Shown: positions 8,134-16,248 of the stretch, piece after piece
How the letters are laid out: each line of letters begins with the position of its first letter
Numbering within the stretch: the stretch's first letter is position 1
Origin: UBA4660 sp034408895
Lineage (GTDB): Bacteria > Bacteroidota > Bacteroidia > Flavobacteriales_D > Sanyastnellaceae
Length of the DNA stretch: 64,000 bases
Assembly (NCBI GenBank): GCA_034408895.1
Contig: JAWXCI010000001.1
Span: 26,522-90,521, forward strand
Direction of reading: 5' to 3'
Notes under the pieces: generated by a model
The model's database searches: none
Seen by the model: the letters and a program-made list of their open reading frames with translations, nothing else
Told to the model about the DNA's origin: nothing
Made by a program: the position numbers and the translations under genes

Positions 8134-9207
8134 ATGAACAAAGTACACAACTTCAGTGCAGGGCCAAGCATTCTGCCTCGTGAAGTAATTGAACAAGCCG
8201 CGCAAGCGGTTCTGGAATTTGATGGTATGGGTCTGTCTCTCATCGAAGTTTCTCATCGCTCAAAAAATTTCGAGGCGGTGATGGATGAAGCAAGAAATCT
8301 TGTGAAAGAAATTCTGGGGCTTCCGGCAAACTACGAGGTGCTCTTTCTCCAGGGCGGTGCCACACTTGGTTTCACCACTATTGCCATGAACCTCATGCGC
8401 GAAAACGGGAAGGCAGCTTATTTGAATACCGGAGTGTGGGCCAGCAGCGCAATAAAGGAAGCGAAGATGATTGGCAATGTGGAAGTGATAGCAGATTCAT
8501 CAGACAAAAACCACTCTTACGTCCCCAAGAATTTTACCATTCCTACTGATGCGGACTACCTCCACTTTACATCGAACAATACGATTTACGGAACACAATT
8601 CCAGGAATTTCCGAAGTCGCCCATACCACTGGTGTGCGATATGAGTTCCGATATTTTTTCCAAACAATTCAACGCAAGTGATTTTACACTTATCTATGCA
8701 GGTGCTCAGAAAAATATGGGGCCGGCAGGAGCCGTGGTGTACATCATGGATAAAGATGCGCTTGGAAAATCAGGAAGAAAAATTCCGACCTACCTCAACC
8801 TCCAGGCGCATATTGAAAAAGATTCCATGTACAACACTCCATCAGTTTTTGCCGTTTACACCTGCATGTTGACTCTTCGCTGGATAAAGGCAATGGGTGG
8901 ATTGAAAGGAATGGAAGCCCGCAACCGTGCGAAGAAGGATTGCTTTTACAATGAACTCGATCGCAATCCACTTTTCCACGGACACTCTGCACCGGAAGAT
9001 CGCTCTTGGATGAATGCGACTTACCGCTTGAATGACGATTCGCAGTCAATTGAGTTTGACAAAATGTGGAAAGCAGCTGCCATCACCGGCATTGCGGGGC
9101 ATCGCAGCGTAGGCGGATATCGCGCATCGCTCTATAATGCTCTGCCAATTGAAAGTGTGCAGGTGCTGGTGGATGTGATGAAAGAATTTGAACGAATCAA
9201 AGGATAG
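8134..9207 (+). CDS. serC: Phosphoserine aminotransferase
   Basis: 357 residues, the normal SerC length. SerC transfers an amino group from glutamate to 3-phosphohydroxypyruvate to give phosphoserine, and also acts on the erythronate branch of PLP synthesis. Motifs seen: start NKVHNFSAGPSILPREV, the LFLQGGATLGF loop, and the PLP-lysine region DFTLIYAGAQKNMGPAG (lysine of AQKNMGP is the Schiff-base residue). The C-terminus GHRSVGGYRASLYNA matches the family. First gene of a plus-strand operon with serA (21-base gap), the DUF1015 gene and the YggS-type gene. A TCTCAaacgTGAGA hairpin lies at 8094-8107 just upstream and could affect expression. Confidence 0.97.
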   Translation: MNKVHNFSAGPSILPREVIEQAAQAVLEFDGMGLSLIEVSHRSKNFEAVMDEARNLVKEILGLPANYEVLFLQGGATLGFTTIAMNLMRENGKAAYLNTGVWASSAIKEAKMIGNVEVIADSSDKNHSYVPKNFTIPTDADYLHFTSNNTIYGTQFQEFPKSPIPLVCDMSSDIFSKQFNASDFTLIYAGAQKNMGPAGAVVYIMDKDALGKSGRKIPTYLNLQAHIEKDSMYNTPSVFAVYTCMLTLRWIKAMGGLKGMEARNRAKKDCFYNELDRNPLFHGHSAPEDRSWMNATYRLNDDSQSIEFDKMWKAAAITGIAGHRSVGGYRASLYNALPIESVQVLVDVMKEFERIKG

Positions 9208-9228
9208 TCACCCTTATTTCAAACACAA

Positions 9229-10200
9229 ATGAAAATTCTCGCCAACGATGGCATTGATGCATCAGGAAAAAAAGCACTCGAGGAATCAGGCTTTATTGTT
9301 ATTACTGAAAAAGTTTCGCAGGAAAAACTTGCAGAAGCAATCAACCGCGAAGGCTACATCGGACTGCTCGTTCGAAGCGCCACGGTTGCACGGAAGGAAT
9401 TCATTGATGCCTGCCCTAACCTGCGCTTCATTGGTCGAGGGGGTGTGGGCATTGACAACATAGATGCGGAATACGCGCGAAGCAAAGGCGTCCAGGTTTT
9501 CAATACTCCGGGTTCCAGCAGCCAGGCCGTGGCGGAACTTGTGATGTCCTACATGTTTGCAGCAGCGCGTGGTCTTTATGATTCGGGCAGGAACATGCCC
9601 ACCAATGGCACCACAGAATTTGAAACGCTCAAGAGGAAATACTCTAAAGGATTTGAATTGCGGGGCAAAACACTTGGCATAATTGGCTTTGGTCGTATCG
9701 GGCGTTCACTTGCTGCTTATGCCGCGGGTTGTGGAATGAGCGTAATTTTCAACGACAACCATTTTCGCGAAGACCAGGCTGTGGCCATCAACATCGGGAA
9801 CATTTCCAATGCAAGCATGGTAGTTCCCAGAAAAAGTTTTGCTGACCTTCTTGCACAATCCGATTTCATTTCACTGCACGTCCCGAAACAACCTGATGGT
9901 TCAGCGGTGATAACATCCAGTGAATTTTCTCGGATGAAAAAAGGAGTGGTCATCATCAACACTGCACGCGGTGGTGTGGTGGATGAAAAGGCATTGATTG
10001 AAAACCTGGATTCAGGACAAGTGCGTGTTGTGGCACTCGATGTTTTTGTGGGAGAACCCAAACCCAATGAAGAATTACTCAGGCATCCCGGGGTCATTTC
10101 AACACCGCACATCGGTGCATCTACGCTGGAAGCGCAGGAACGCATCGGTCTCGAAATAGCGGAGCGCGTGTGTGAAATCATGGGAATAAAACTCTTATGA
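9229..10200 (+). CDS. serA: D-3-phosphoglycerate dehydrogenase-like 2-hydroxyacid dehydrogenase
   Basis: 323 residues. Oxidises 3-phosphoglycerate to 3-phosphohydroxypyruvate with NAD, the first step of serine synthesis and the reaction that feeds SerC upstream. Seen: substrate-domain motif GLLVRSATVARKEF, GRGGVGIDNIDAEYA, Rossmann glycines LGIIGFGRIGRSLAAYAAG, catalytic Arg region NTARGGVVDEKAL and catalytic His in TPHIGAST. It is a short form without the C-terminal ACT (serine feedback) domain, so allosteric control by serine through ACT is not expected. Operon position next to serC supports the specific assignment within the broad dehydrogenase family. Confidence 0.9.
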   Translation: MKILANDGIDASGKKALEESGFIVITEKVSQEKLAEAINREGYIGLLVRSATVARKEFIDACPNLRFIGRGGVGIDNIDAEYARSKGVQVFNTPGSSSQAVAELVMSYMFAAARGLYDSGRNMPTNGTTEFETLKRKYSKGFELRGKTLGIIGFGRIGRSLAAYAAGCGMSVIFNDNHFREDQAVAINIGNISNASMVVPRKSFADLLAQSDFISLHVPKQPDGSAVITSSEFSRMKKGVVIINTARGGVVDEKALIENLDSGQVRVVALDVFVGEPKPNEELLRHPGVISTPHIGASTLEAQERIGLEIAERVCEIMGIKLL

Positions 10201-10222
10201 TTGTTTTCATCCTGTCCAGCGA

Positions 10223-11440
10223 ATGAAAATCATTCCGTTCAAAGCGGTGAGGCCAACGCGTGACAAAGTTCATCTTGTAGCCTCGCGCTCCTACGTCACT
10301 TACACCACGAGACAACTGCGCGAAAAACTTCATCACAATCCCTATTCATTTCTTCACATCATCCATCCTGACCTCGGTGCCAAGAAGTTGCATAAACTTG
10401 AGAACAATTCTTCGCGCTTCGAGTTGGTGAGAAAAAAATACCTTGAGTTTGTTGCCGAGGGAATTCTGCGGAGAGATGACAAGCCTTGCTTTTATCTCTA
10501 CCGGCAAACAAAAAACTATCATGCTTTCACAGGATTGATTGCGGGAGTTTCGCTTGGTGATTACCTCGATGGAAAAATCAAGGTTCACGAACAAACACTT
10601 TCTAAACGCGAAACTATTTTTACAGAATACCTGGAAGTGACCGGCATTAATGCCGAGCCGGTGTTGCTCACTCACCAACATTCGCCTGCACTTGAAAAAA
10701 TATTTTCCAACTATCTCTCCATGCCTGCCGAGTATGATTTCACTCAAACCACTAGGGCAAGGCACCAGTTGTGGCCAATAGAAAATGAGAAGGACATTCA
10801 AGCCATCACTTCATTGTTCAGGAATGTCAGTTCGTTTTACATAGGTGATGGGCACCACCGAATGGCGAGCAGTGTGCGGCTTATGAAACTACAACAGAAA
10901 AAATCATCCCCCATAAATGACAACGTAAACCACTGCATGGCTTTTTTGCTGGATGAAAATGATGTGCGAATTTTTGAATTCAATAGGTTAATAAAAGACC
11001 TGAATGGAATGAGTGAAAAACAGTTTGTGGAAAGACTCTCGGAGAATTTTCTGGTGACAGAACAAAAGTCAGAATTCAAACCAATGGAGAAAGGGGAATT
11101 CAGTTTGTACCTGCCGAAGCGTTGGTTCAAACTGTCCGTCAGAAAGCAAAAGAAAAATGTGATTGACTCACAACTCCTGACTGACCTTGTGCTCTCGCCC
11201 ATTCTTTCCATCCACGACTTGCGCACTGATAAACGCATTAGATTTATGGAGGGTCCTAAAGGTTTGACCGGATTGAAACATGCAGTTGACCGCGGGAAAT
11301 TTGCAGCAGCGTTTTGTCTTGCACCCATTACTATGGAGGAAATGAAACGCGTGGCAGATTCAGGAAAATTCATGCCCCCGAAGTCCACATGGATTGAACC
11401 CAAACTGCGGAGCGGGATGGTGGTGTGCGAGTTAACATAG
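10223..11440 (+). CDS. DUF1015 family protein
   Basis: 405 residues, matching the DUF1015 family by its start (IIPFKAVRPTRDKVHLVAS), YLYRQ segment, and the conserved GDGHHRMASSVR motif (about residue 211), which is the family hallmark with paired histidines that may bind a ligand or metal. The biochemical role is unknown, but in many Bacteroidota and other genomes it travels with serA/serC, as here (22 bases after serA), which hints at a link to serine or hydroxyacid metabolism. Its 3' end may overlap the next gene by up to 16 bases. Intact. Confidence 0.88.
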   Translation: MKIIPFKAVRPTRDKVHLVASRSYVTYTTRQLREKLHHNPYSFLHIIHPDLGAKKLHKLENNSSRFELVRKKYLEFVAEGILRRDDKPCFYLYRQTKNYHAFTGLIAGVSLGDYLDGKIKVHEQTLSKRETIFTEYLEVTGINAEPVLLTHQHSPALEKIFSNYLSMPAEYDFTQTTRARHQLWPIENEKDIQAITSLFRNVSSFYIGDGHHRMASSVRLMKLQQKKSSPINDNVNHCMAFLLDENDVRIFEFNRLIKDLNGMSEKQFVERLSENFLVTEQKSEFKPMEKGEFSLYLPKRWFKLSVRKQKKNVIDSQLLTDLVLSPILSIHDLRTDKRIRFMEGPKGLTGLKHAVDRGKFAAAFCLAPITMEEMKRVADSGKFMPPKSTWIEPKLRSGMVVCELT

Positions 11441-11445
11441 TTCCA

Positions 11446-12108
11446 TTGAGTATTAGCCTGAACATAGAAAACATCAGTAAGCAACTTCCAGATGGAGTCA
11501 AACTCATAGCAGTCTCAAAAACCCATCCTGTGGAAACTATTCTTGAAGCCTACAACGCTGGCCAGAAAGTTTTTGGGGAAAACAGGGTTCAGGAATTGGT
11601 GGCCAAGTACGAGGCGTTACCAAAGGATATCGAATGGCATCTCATCGGTCACCTGCAATCCAATAAGGTGAAATTTATTGCACCTTTTGTAAGCTTGATT
11701 CATTCTGTGGACAGCCTCGCGCTTTTGAAAGAGATAAACAAGTACGCTGCTCAAAGCAATCGCGTATTGGATTGTTTGCTCCAGGTTTTTATAGCGAAAG
11801 AAGAAACAAAATTCGGACTGGATGAAGATGAACTTTACGGAATTTGTAACTCACATCACGTTGCCGAAATGAAAAACATCCGCGTTCGCGGATTGATGGG
11901 AATGGCAACCAATACGAACAATGAAACGGTTGTGCGCAGCGAATTTCGTTACCTGAAAAATCTTTTCGGGCGAGTGAAATTGAAGTTTTTTGCTGAACAA
12001 CAATTCTTCAGTGAGATTTCTATGGGCATGACCAGCGACTGGAAAATTGCCGTGGAAGAAGGCAGCACAATGGTGAGGATTGGTTCAGCAATTTTTGGAC
12101 AACGCTGA
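11446..12108 (+). CDS. YggS/PLPBP-family pyridoxal-phosphate homeostasis protein
   Basis: About 220 residues with the single TIM-barrel fold of YggS/PROSC proteins. These bind PLP and help control vitamin B6 and amino-acid balance without a known catalytic reaction. The PLP lysine lies in VKLIAVSKTHP; further matches are VFGENRVQELVAKYE, WHLIGHLQSNKV, the RGLMGMAT block and the phosphate-binding C-terminus (SMGMTSDWKIAVEEGSTMVRIGSAIFG, split here over about 190-216). No ATG is available. TTG at 11446 gives MSISLNIENISKQLP, which aligns with the family start; GTG at 11425 is the alternative and overlaps the preceding gene by 16 bases. Last gene of the serC operon, whose first members also use PLP. 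Confidence 0.88.
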   Translation: MSISLNIENISKQLPDGVKLIAVSKTHPVETILEAYNAGQKVFGENRVQELVAKYEALPKDIEWHLIGHLQSNKVKFIAPFVSLIHSVDSLALLKEINKYAAQSNRVLDCLLQVFIAKEETKFGLDEDELYGICNSHHVAEMKNIRVRGLMGMATNTNNETVVRSEFRYLKNLFGRVKLKFFAEQQFFSEISMGMTSDWKIAVEEGSTMVRIGSAIFGQR

Positions 12109-12134
12109 TGGTCATTTCTGGTGCAACGAATTCA

Positions 12135-12719
12135 TTAAAACACAAAGCCGATTTTCACTCCTGAGATAATGAAGTAGCCAACATAAGGTTCGAATGCGTT
12201 GTAGTTATAATCGTCATAATATGGAAGAATTACCTGCGGGTCTTGCTTCTCTTCTCCGGAATTGAAAATTGTCCCAAGGTGCATGTCAAGTGCAATTCTC
12301 TCCTTGAATATCGCCTGAAACCCAACACCCACTGCCGCCCCGAAAGTGTCTTTATCTTTTTCCAGCCAGGAACTGGCCCCGAGCTCGTCATATTCATACC
12401 AACTCGCTGTCATGTGCTGATAGCGAAATAGCGTGAGCAGGTAAAATCCTTCGGGTGCAGGATGTTTCTCCTGGAGATAAAAGCGGTACTCAGGTGAAAC
12501 AGCAATGCGATCCAGCAAGTCTGCATTGAACATTTCTGTGGCATCACAATAAAGAAAACTGATTCCAAGTGTGGAGTTGTTATTCAAGACTCTTTCAAAA
12601 GAAATAATTCCGGTGCGGGCAATGGGAGAGTGCAAGTCAATTTTCAGTAGGTTTTTTTGCGCATATAGGTTTAACGTCAGAAGCGTGATTGAAAGCAGCA
12701 CACAAATATTTTTTTTCAT
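12135..12719 (-). CDS. DUF3575-like outer-membrane beta-barrel protein
   Basis: 194 residues with signal peptide MKKNICVLLSITLLTLN cut before AQKNLLK. The body alternates hydrophobic and polar residues, with ISFERVLNNNSTLGISF, SPEYRFYLQEKHPAPEGFYL and a C-terminus ending in Phe (VKIGFVF), as in small outer-membrane barrels of the DUF3575 type. Role unknown; such proteins are common, variable outer-membrane components in Bacteroidota. It converges with the yggS-type gene (26-base gap) and stands alone. Confidence 0.65.
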   Translation of the reverse strand: MKKNICVLLSITLLTLNLYAQKNLLKIDLHSPIARTGIISFERVLNNNSTLGISFLYCDATEMFNADLLDRIAVSPEYRFYLQEKHPAPEGFYLLTLFRYQHMTASWYEYDELGASSWLEKDKDTFGAAVGVGFQAIFKERIALDMHLGTIFNSGEEKQDPQVILPYYDDYNYNAFEPYVGYFIISGVKIGFVF

Positions 12720-12790
12720 GTTTTCTTATTTCTCTGTTGGGTTAGCGCAAATTGCGGCCATAAATTGTTCAAAGTGATTGCAAGGATACC

Positions 12791-13012
12791 ATGTCAAAAA
12801 AGTTTCACCTGATTTATTTACTTATTGCCCCTCTGCTGTGGGCGTTTAGCTGGTTCGTGTCGCAGCGCGTTGTGCCACGCGCTCAAGCCATAGGCACAGG
12901 CGAAATTGAAGCAGTGGATCCTAAAATGAGTTGGATGTATGCCTCAATACTTACGGGTGTATACCTGCTTGGGTGGTTCGTTATCCGCGATTTGTACCGG
13001 AAAAAAAAGTGA
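12791..13012 (+). CDS. Small two-helix membrane protein
   Basis: 73 residues. Hydrophobic helix 1 spans about residues 6-24 (HLIYLLIAPLLWAFSWFV) and helix 2 about 48-66 (MYASILTGVYLLGWFVI); the C-terminus RDLYRKKK is strongly basic and probably cytoplasmic. Good coding character but no recognised family. It is transcribed divergently from the DUF3575-like gene, the two starts being 71 bases apart. Confidence 0.65.
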   Translation: MSKKFHLIYLLIAPLLWAFSWFVSQRVVPRAQAIGTGEIEAVDPKMSWMYASILTGVYLLGWFVIRDLYRKKK

Positions 13013-13086
13013 TGGGATCATCACATCATTCTCGGATCTTCGGTCTGTATTCCGAATTAATCAGCCCATCATCATCTCGAAAAAAA

Positions 13087-13105
13087 TCCCGATATTTATT
13101 GGGGA
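13087..13105. repeat. Imperfect palindrome of the CCCGATA dispersed-repeat type
   Basis: TCCCGATATTTATTGGGGA lies in the 198-base gap between the small membrane protein and the isochorismate synthase gene. It resembles the perfect palindromes at 5354 and 54084 with G-T wobbles. The rest of the gap holds only low-complexity CATCGTCACATCA-like strings and no gene. Confidence 0.55.
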
Positions 13106-13210
13106 CGGGACTTCCCACACGATTGGCGTGGTCAGCATCAGCAATTGGTCATATCATCTACTCCCCAGCGTTAAGATCGTCCATCGTCACGTCAGCACAT
13201 CCACACATCG

Positions 13211-14206
13211 TCACATCAAAACGTTTAAAAGCGTTCCCGCTTTCAATTCCGTTTCAGCCCATTCTTTATCGGGGTTGCTGGCTGCGGTTATTCCTCCACC
13301 CACGTGCAGTTCGAAATGATTATCAAAAACCTGCATGCACCGGAGGTTCACAAAGTAGAGCGCCTCGCGAGTTTTCTTGTTGGTAATCCCCAAATATCCT
13401 GTGTAGAGTCTTCGCTGGTGCTGCTCGTTTTTAAGAATGAATTTTTTTGCAGCATTGCGTGGCAAGCCGCACACCGCTGGCGTGGGGTGCAGAATTTTGA
13501 GCAACGATTTTTCACCCAATGAAGTGGTAAATTCAATTTCGGTTTTCAGGTGAACCATTGCTCCCGACTTTACTTCAGCAGTTTCAGCAACCGAAATTTT
13601 ATTCACCCCTTTTTTCTTTAGTGCCGATGTAATAAAATCAGTAACCAGTTTTTGTTCGTGCAATAGTTTTTCATCCCACTCTATTTTTTTAGAAGATTTT
13701 CTTCTACCGGTGCCTGCGGGTTGAGTGCCTGCCAACGAAACAGTTCGGTATGTATTTCCTTTTTTTAGAAGCAGAAGTTCCGGAGACACACCCATCCAGG
13801 TACCATATTCCGGGTGTTTGAGACAATGGATAAGGGAGTTCGGGTGCTGCCGGCATAAATCATCAAAGGTTTTTCCTAACACCAAATCTTTTTTTCGCTT
13901 TACCCGCTTCACACGAGCCAACACCACTTTCTCCAGTTCACCTTTCTTTATTCTTTCAATAGCGAGTTCAACATTTTTCTTGTGCCTAGCTTTGGTGGTA
14001 GTTGTTTGAGGTTGGTTAGTGAAATTTTTGCCGGATGGATGGAACATGAGCTCAAAAGCACCATCGAACAGTCCCTTTTTTGTTGGAAGAAACCAACGGC
14101 ATTCATCTTCATCGCTCATACTAACGGGCAATCGGAGAATGGCGAAGTGCGGTAGGGATCGCATTGAAAACTCAACATCGGCAGTGATCGATTCGCGAAC
14201 AGTCAT
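13211..14206 (-). CDS. menF: Isochorismate synthase (chorismate-binding enzyme, menaquinone route)
   Basis: 331 residues of the chorismate-utilising family. It isomerises chorismate to isochorismate, the entry step of menaquinone synthesis. The C-terminal catalytic domain is well conserved: VVLARVKRVKRKKD, GVSPELLLLKKG, the SLAGTQPAG block, EWDEKLLHEQKLVTDFI, HLKTEIEF, LHPTPAVCGLPRNAA and the Mg-binding YTGYLGI and LHVGGGITAASNPDKEW regions. The N-terminal part is shorter than in classical MenF (usually 380-450 residues), as is common in Bacteroidota. It follows the hotdog thioesterase gene by only two bases, so the pair is one operon. An EntC siderophore role is less likely because no other siderophore gene is nearby. 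Confidence 0.9.
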   Translation of the reverse strand: MTVRESITADVEFSMRSLPHFAILRLPVSMSDEDECRWFLPTKKGLFDGAFELMFHPSGKNFTNQPQTTTTKARHKKNVELAIERIKKGELEKVVLARVKRVKRKKDLVLGKTFDDLCRQHPNSLIHCLKHPEYGTWMGVSPELLLLKKGNTYRTVSLAGTQPAGTGRRKSSKKIEWDEKLLHEQKLVTDFITSALKKKGVNKISVAETAEVKSGAMVHLKTEIEFTTSLGEKSLLKILHPTPAVCGLPRNAAKKFILKNEQHQRRLYTGYLGITNKKTREALYFVNLRCMQVFDNHFELHVGGGITAASNPDKEWAETELKAGTLLNVLM

Positions 14207-14208
14207 CC

Positions 14209-14613
14209 TTACCTTTTTACCAGAACAGTGAGTCTCGAAATGGCAATCAGGACATCTTGTTCATCCACAATTTCTATGCTCCACACATGCGTGCTTTTTC
14301 CCTGGTGAATGATTTTGGCCTTGCCAGTAACCACACCGCTGCGCTTTGCTTTCAGGTGGTTGATGTTCAATTCAACTCCAACAGTTATTCCGCCTTCATT
14401 ATGAACCAAAAAATGCGAACCATAGCTGCCAAGTGTTTCGGCAAGTGCCGCACTTGCACCACCATGCAGCAAGCCATAGGGTTGATGTGTGCGGTGGTCC
14501 ACAGGCATGGTAGCTTCCAAATATCCTGTTTCCATTTTAATGAATTCGATACCAAGCGAACCCATAAGCGTGGTAGGTTTCACCGAATTGGCAATTTTCA
14601 CAGGGTCGTCCAT
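14209..14613 (-). CDS. PaaI-type hotdog thioesterase, candidate DHNA-CoA thioesterase
   Basis: 134 residues of the PaaI/YbgC-like hotdog fold: HRTHQPYGLLHGGASAALAE carries the Asn/Gln-His-Gly-Gly catalytic loop (LLHGG) with the acidic residue of ALAETLGS, and VGVELNINHLKAKR is the second conserved strand. These enzymes hydrolyse aryl- or acyl-CoA thioesters. Because it is transcribed two bases ahead of the isochorismate synthase gene, a role as 1,4-dihydroxy-2-naphthoyl-CoA thioesterase of the menaquinone pathway (MenI function) is the best guess. That is inference from context. Confidence 0.85.
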   Translation of the reverse strand: MDDPVKIANSVKPTTLMGSLGIEFIKMETGYLEATMPVDHRTHQPYGLLHGGASAALAETLGSYGSHFLVHNEGGITVGVELNINHLKAKRSGVVTGKAKIIHQGKSTHVWSIEIVDEQDVLIAISRLTVLVKR

Positions 14614-14699
14614 AGTGAGGCCGAAAGTATTTTAATCTTATGGCAAAATAAATTTTACAATCCGGATAAAGAAGAAATTTGCATCCAAAATTTTCCTGC

Positions 14700-15407
14700 T
14701 TGAATAATTACCGCATCCTTCTTGTTGAAGACGAAAAAAATCTGGCTGATACCATAAGGCTGAATCTTGTAATGGAAAACTATACGGTGGTTCACGCTGC
14801 CGATGGGCCGGAAGCTTTGGAGAAATTTCGCTGCCAGGCTTTCGACCTATGTATTATGGACATCATGATTCCTGTAATTGATGGGCTGGCAGTGTGCGAG
14901 ACCATCCGGCTGGAAGGCAACACTACACCTGTGCTGTTTCTATCCGCAAAAAGCAGTGGCAAGGAAAGAGTGGAGGGTTTGAAAATTGGCGGGGACGATT
15001 ATCTGACAAAACCTTTCAATCTTGAAGAACTTCTGCTTCGCATTGGCAAACTAATACAACGCAGGGGAGAGGAGGGCAAGAAATCGTTGGCCGACCTCGA
15101 CACGTATTCTTTCGGACCGAACCAAATCCATTTCCTCACTTATACCATACGTGGGAAAAACGGCAAGGAACAGGTCATCACCAAAAAAGAAATTATGCTC
15201 CTGAAGTTGCTGGTGCAGCGGCAGGGCGAAGTGGTGAGCCGCGAAGAAATTCTTGAAAAAATTTGGGGGTACGATGTATTTCCCAGCACCCGCACTATTG
15301 ATAACTACGTGCTGGCTTTCCGCAAGTACTTCGAACCGGACACCAGGCAACCCCGGTACTTCCATTCCGTCAGAAGTGTAGGATACCGGTTTGTGTCCGG
15401 GGATTAG
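14700..15407 (+). CDS. OmpR/PhoB-type response regulator
   Basis: About 235 residues. Receiver domain: acidic pair in LLVEDEKN, phosphoacceptor D54 in CIMDIMIP, conserved Lys in YLTKPFN. Winged-helix DNA-binding domain from about residue 135: ITKKEIMLLKLLVQRQGEVV, then EEILEKIWGYDVFPSTRTIDNYVLAFRKYF (recognition helix) and HSVRSVGYRF. No ATG precedes the domain; TTG at 14700 yields MNNYRILLVEDE, the usual start, while TTG at 14679 adds seven residues. No histidine kinase is adjacent, so it is an orphan regulator. It is followed by three hairpins, the last an intrinsic terminator at 15521-15546. Confidence 0.92.
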   Translation: MNNYRILLVEDEKNLADTIRLNLVMENYTVVHAADGPEALEKFRCQAFDLCIMDIMIPVIDGLAVCETIRLEGNTTPVLFLSAKSSGKERVEGLKIGGDDYLTKPFNLEELLLRIGKLIQRRGEEGKKSLADLDTYSFGPNQIHFLTYTIRGKNGKEQVITKKEIMLLKLLVQRQGEVVSREEILEKIWGYDVFPSTRTIDNYVLAFRKYFEPDTRQPRYFHSVRSVGYRFVSGD

Positions 15408-15448
15408 AAAAAAGTTTCTTACCACCCAAGGCAACCCACCGAATGTCC

Positions 15449-15488
15449 ACCGTCTTTAAGGCGGTTACGCAGTCTTCCAGGACTGCGT
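15449..15488 (+). ncRNA. Tandem hairpins ahead of a terminator, possible 3'UTR or small RNA
   Basis: Two strong stems in the gap after the response regulator: ACCGTC/GGCGGT with a 5-base loop (15449-15465) and ACGCAGTC/GACTGCGT, an 8-bp perfect stem with loop TTCCAG (15467-15488). They are followed 33 bases later by a perfect terminator. The arrangement could be a 3'UTR-derived small RNA or a processed leader. No match to a known RNA family is claimed. Confidence 0.35.
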
Positions 15489-15520
15489 TGGTTTCAAAAT
15501 TTTCCTTGCAGGTTTACAGA

Positions 15521-15546
15521 AAGGGACTCGAAAGAGTCCTTTTTTG
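15521..15546 (+). terminator. Intrinsic terminator of the response regulator gene
   Basis: GGACTC, loop GAAA, GAGTCC followed directly by TTTTTTG: a six-base perfect stem extended by G-T and A-T pairs, with a stable GNRA tetraloop and a T-tract. It ends transcription from the upstream regulator and from the two hairpins before it; rsmG converges from the other side. Confidence 0.85.
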
Positions 15547-15580
15547 TTTTAGTGACTTTCGAAAGTGCCAGGATCTGCAC

Positions 15581-16216
15581 TCAATCCATTGGCACATACA
15601 CCAGCTTCTTCATCTCAAAAAACTCTCCTTCAAAATCCTTGGACAAATCAAAAACCTGCACCCCTTTTCTCATCGCCCTGAGTTCTTCGCGTAAATCACC
15701 ACCTTTCAAACAAATCATTCCATTGGGCATTGCATTGATATGATTGATACTGATTTTACGGTAGCACCATCTCACTAAATCCGGCAACGGGGCAACAGCA
15801 CGACTTACCACAAAATCAAACTTTCCATTGATATCCTCGGCACGGCCATGAAGCGTTTTGATGTTTTGTAATTGCAGAGCATCGGCAATTTCATTTACAA
15901 CTTTAATTTTTTTGCCAATTGAATCTACGAGCATAAAACGCACCTGCGGTTGAACAATGGCTAGCGGGATTCCAGGAAAACCGCCACCAGTGCCAATATC
16001 CAGGATGTGAGATCCGGGTTGAAACAGAAGGAATTTGTGGATGGCTAAACTGTGGAGCACATGCTTCTCATAAAGCGAATCAATGTCCTTGCGGGAAATG
16101 ACATTGATTTTCGAATTCCAGTCAGCGTAAAGCGATTGAAGTTGGGTGAACTGTTCACGTTGCAGTTCAGAAAGCTTAGGGAAATGATCGAAGATGATTT
16201 CAACCGAATCTGGCAT
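15581..16216 (-). CDS. rsmG: 16S rRNA (guanine-527-N7)-methyltransferase
   Basis: 211 residues, normal for RsmG/GidB. Uses S-adenosylmethionine to methylate G527 of 16S rRNA; loss gives low-level streptomycin resistance in other bacteria. Seen: WNSKINVISRKD N-terminal motif, SAM-binding HILDIGTGGGFPGIPLAI, LVDSIGKKIKVVNEI, GRAEDI and FDFVVSRAVAPLP. It is the last gene of the glycosyltransferase - sigma - rsmG minus-strand group, 32 bases after the sigma factor gene. The short gap contains a CTTATTGCCTTTTGC-like string of the intergenic repeat type. Confidence 0.95.
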   Translation of the reverse strand: MPDSVEIIFDHFPKLSELQREQFTQLQSLYADWNSKINVISRKDIDSLYEKHVLHSLAIHKFLLFQPGSHILDIGTGGGFPGIPLAIVQPQVRFMLVDSIGKKIKVVNEIADALQLQNIKTLHGRAEDINGKFDFVVSRAVAPLPDLVRWCYRKISINHINAMPNGMICLKGGDLREELRAMRKGVQVFDLSKDFEGEFFEMKKLVYVPMD

Positions 16217-16248
16217 TGTCCCTTGCTTATTGCCTTTTGCTCTTTGAA

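Noticed and set aside
15443..15694. 83-residue frame over the hairpin region
   Set aside because: It crosses the terminator and the antisense of rsmG; the RNA structure is the better explanation.
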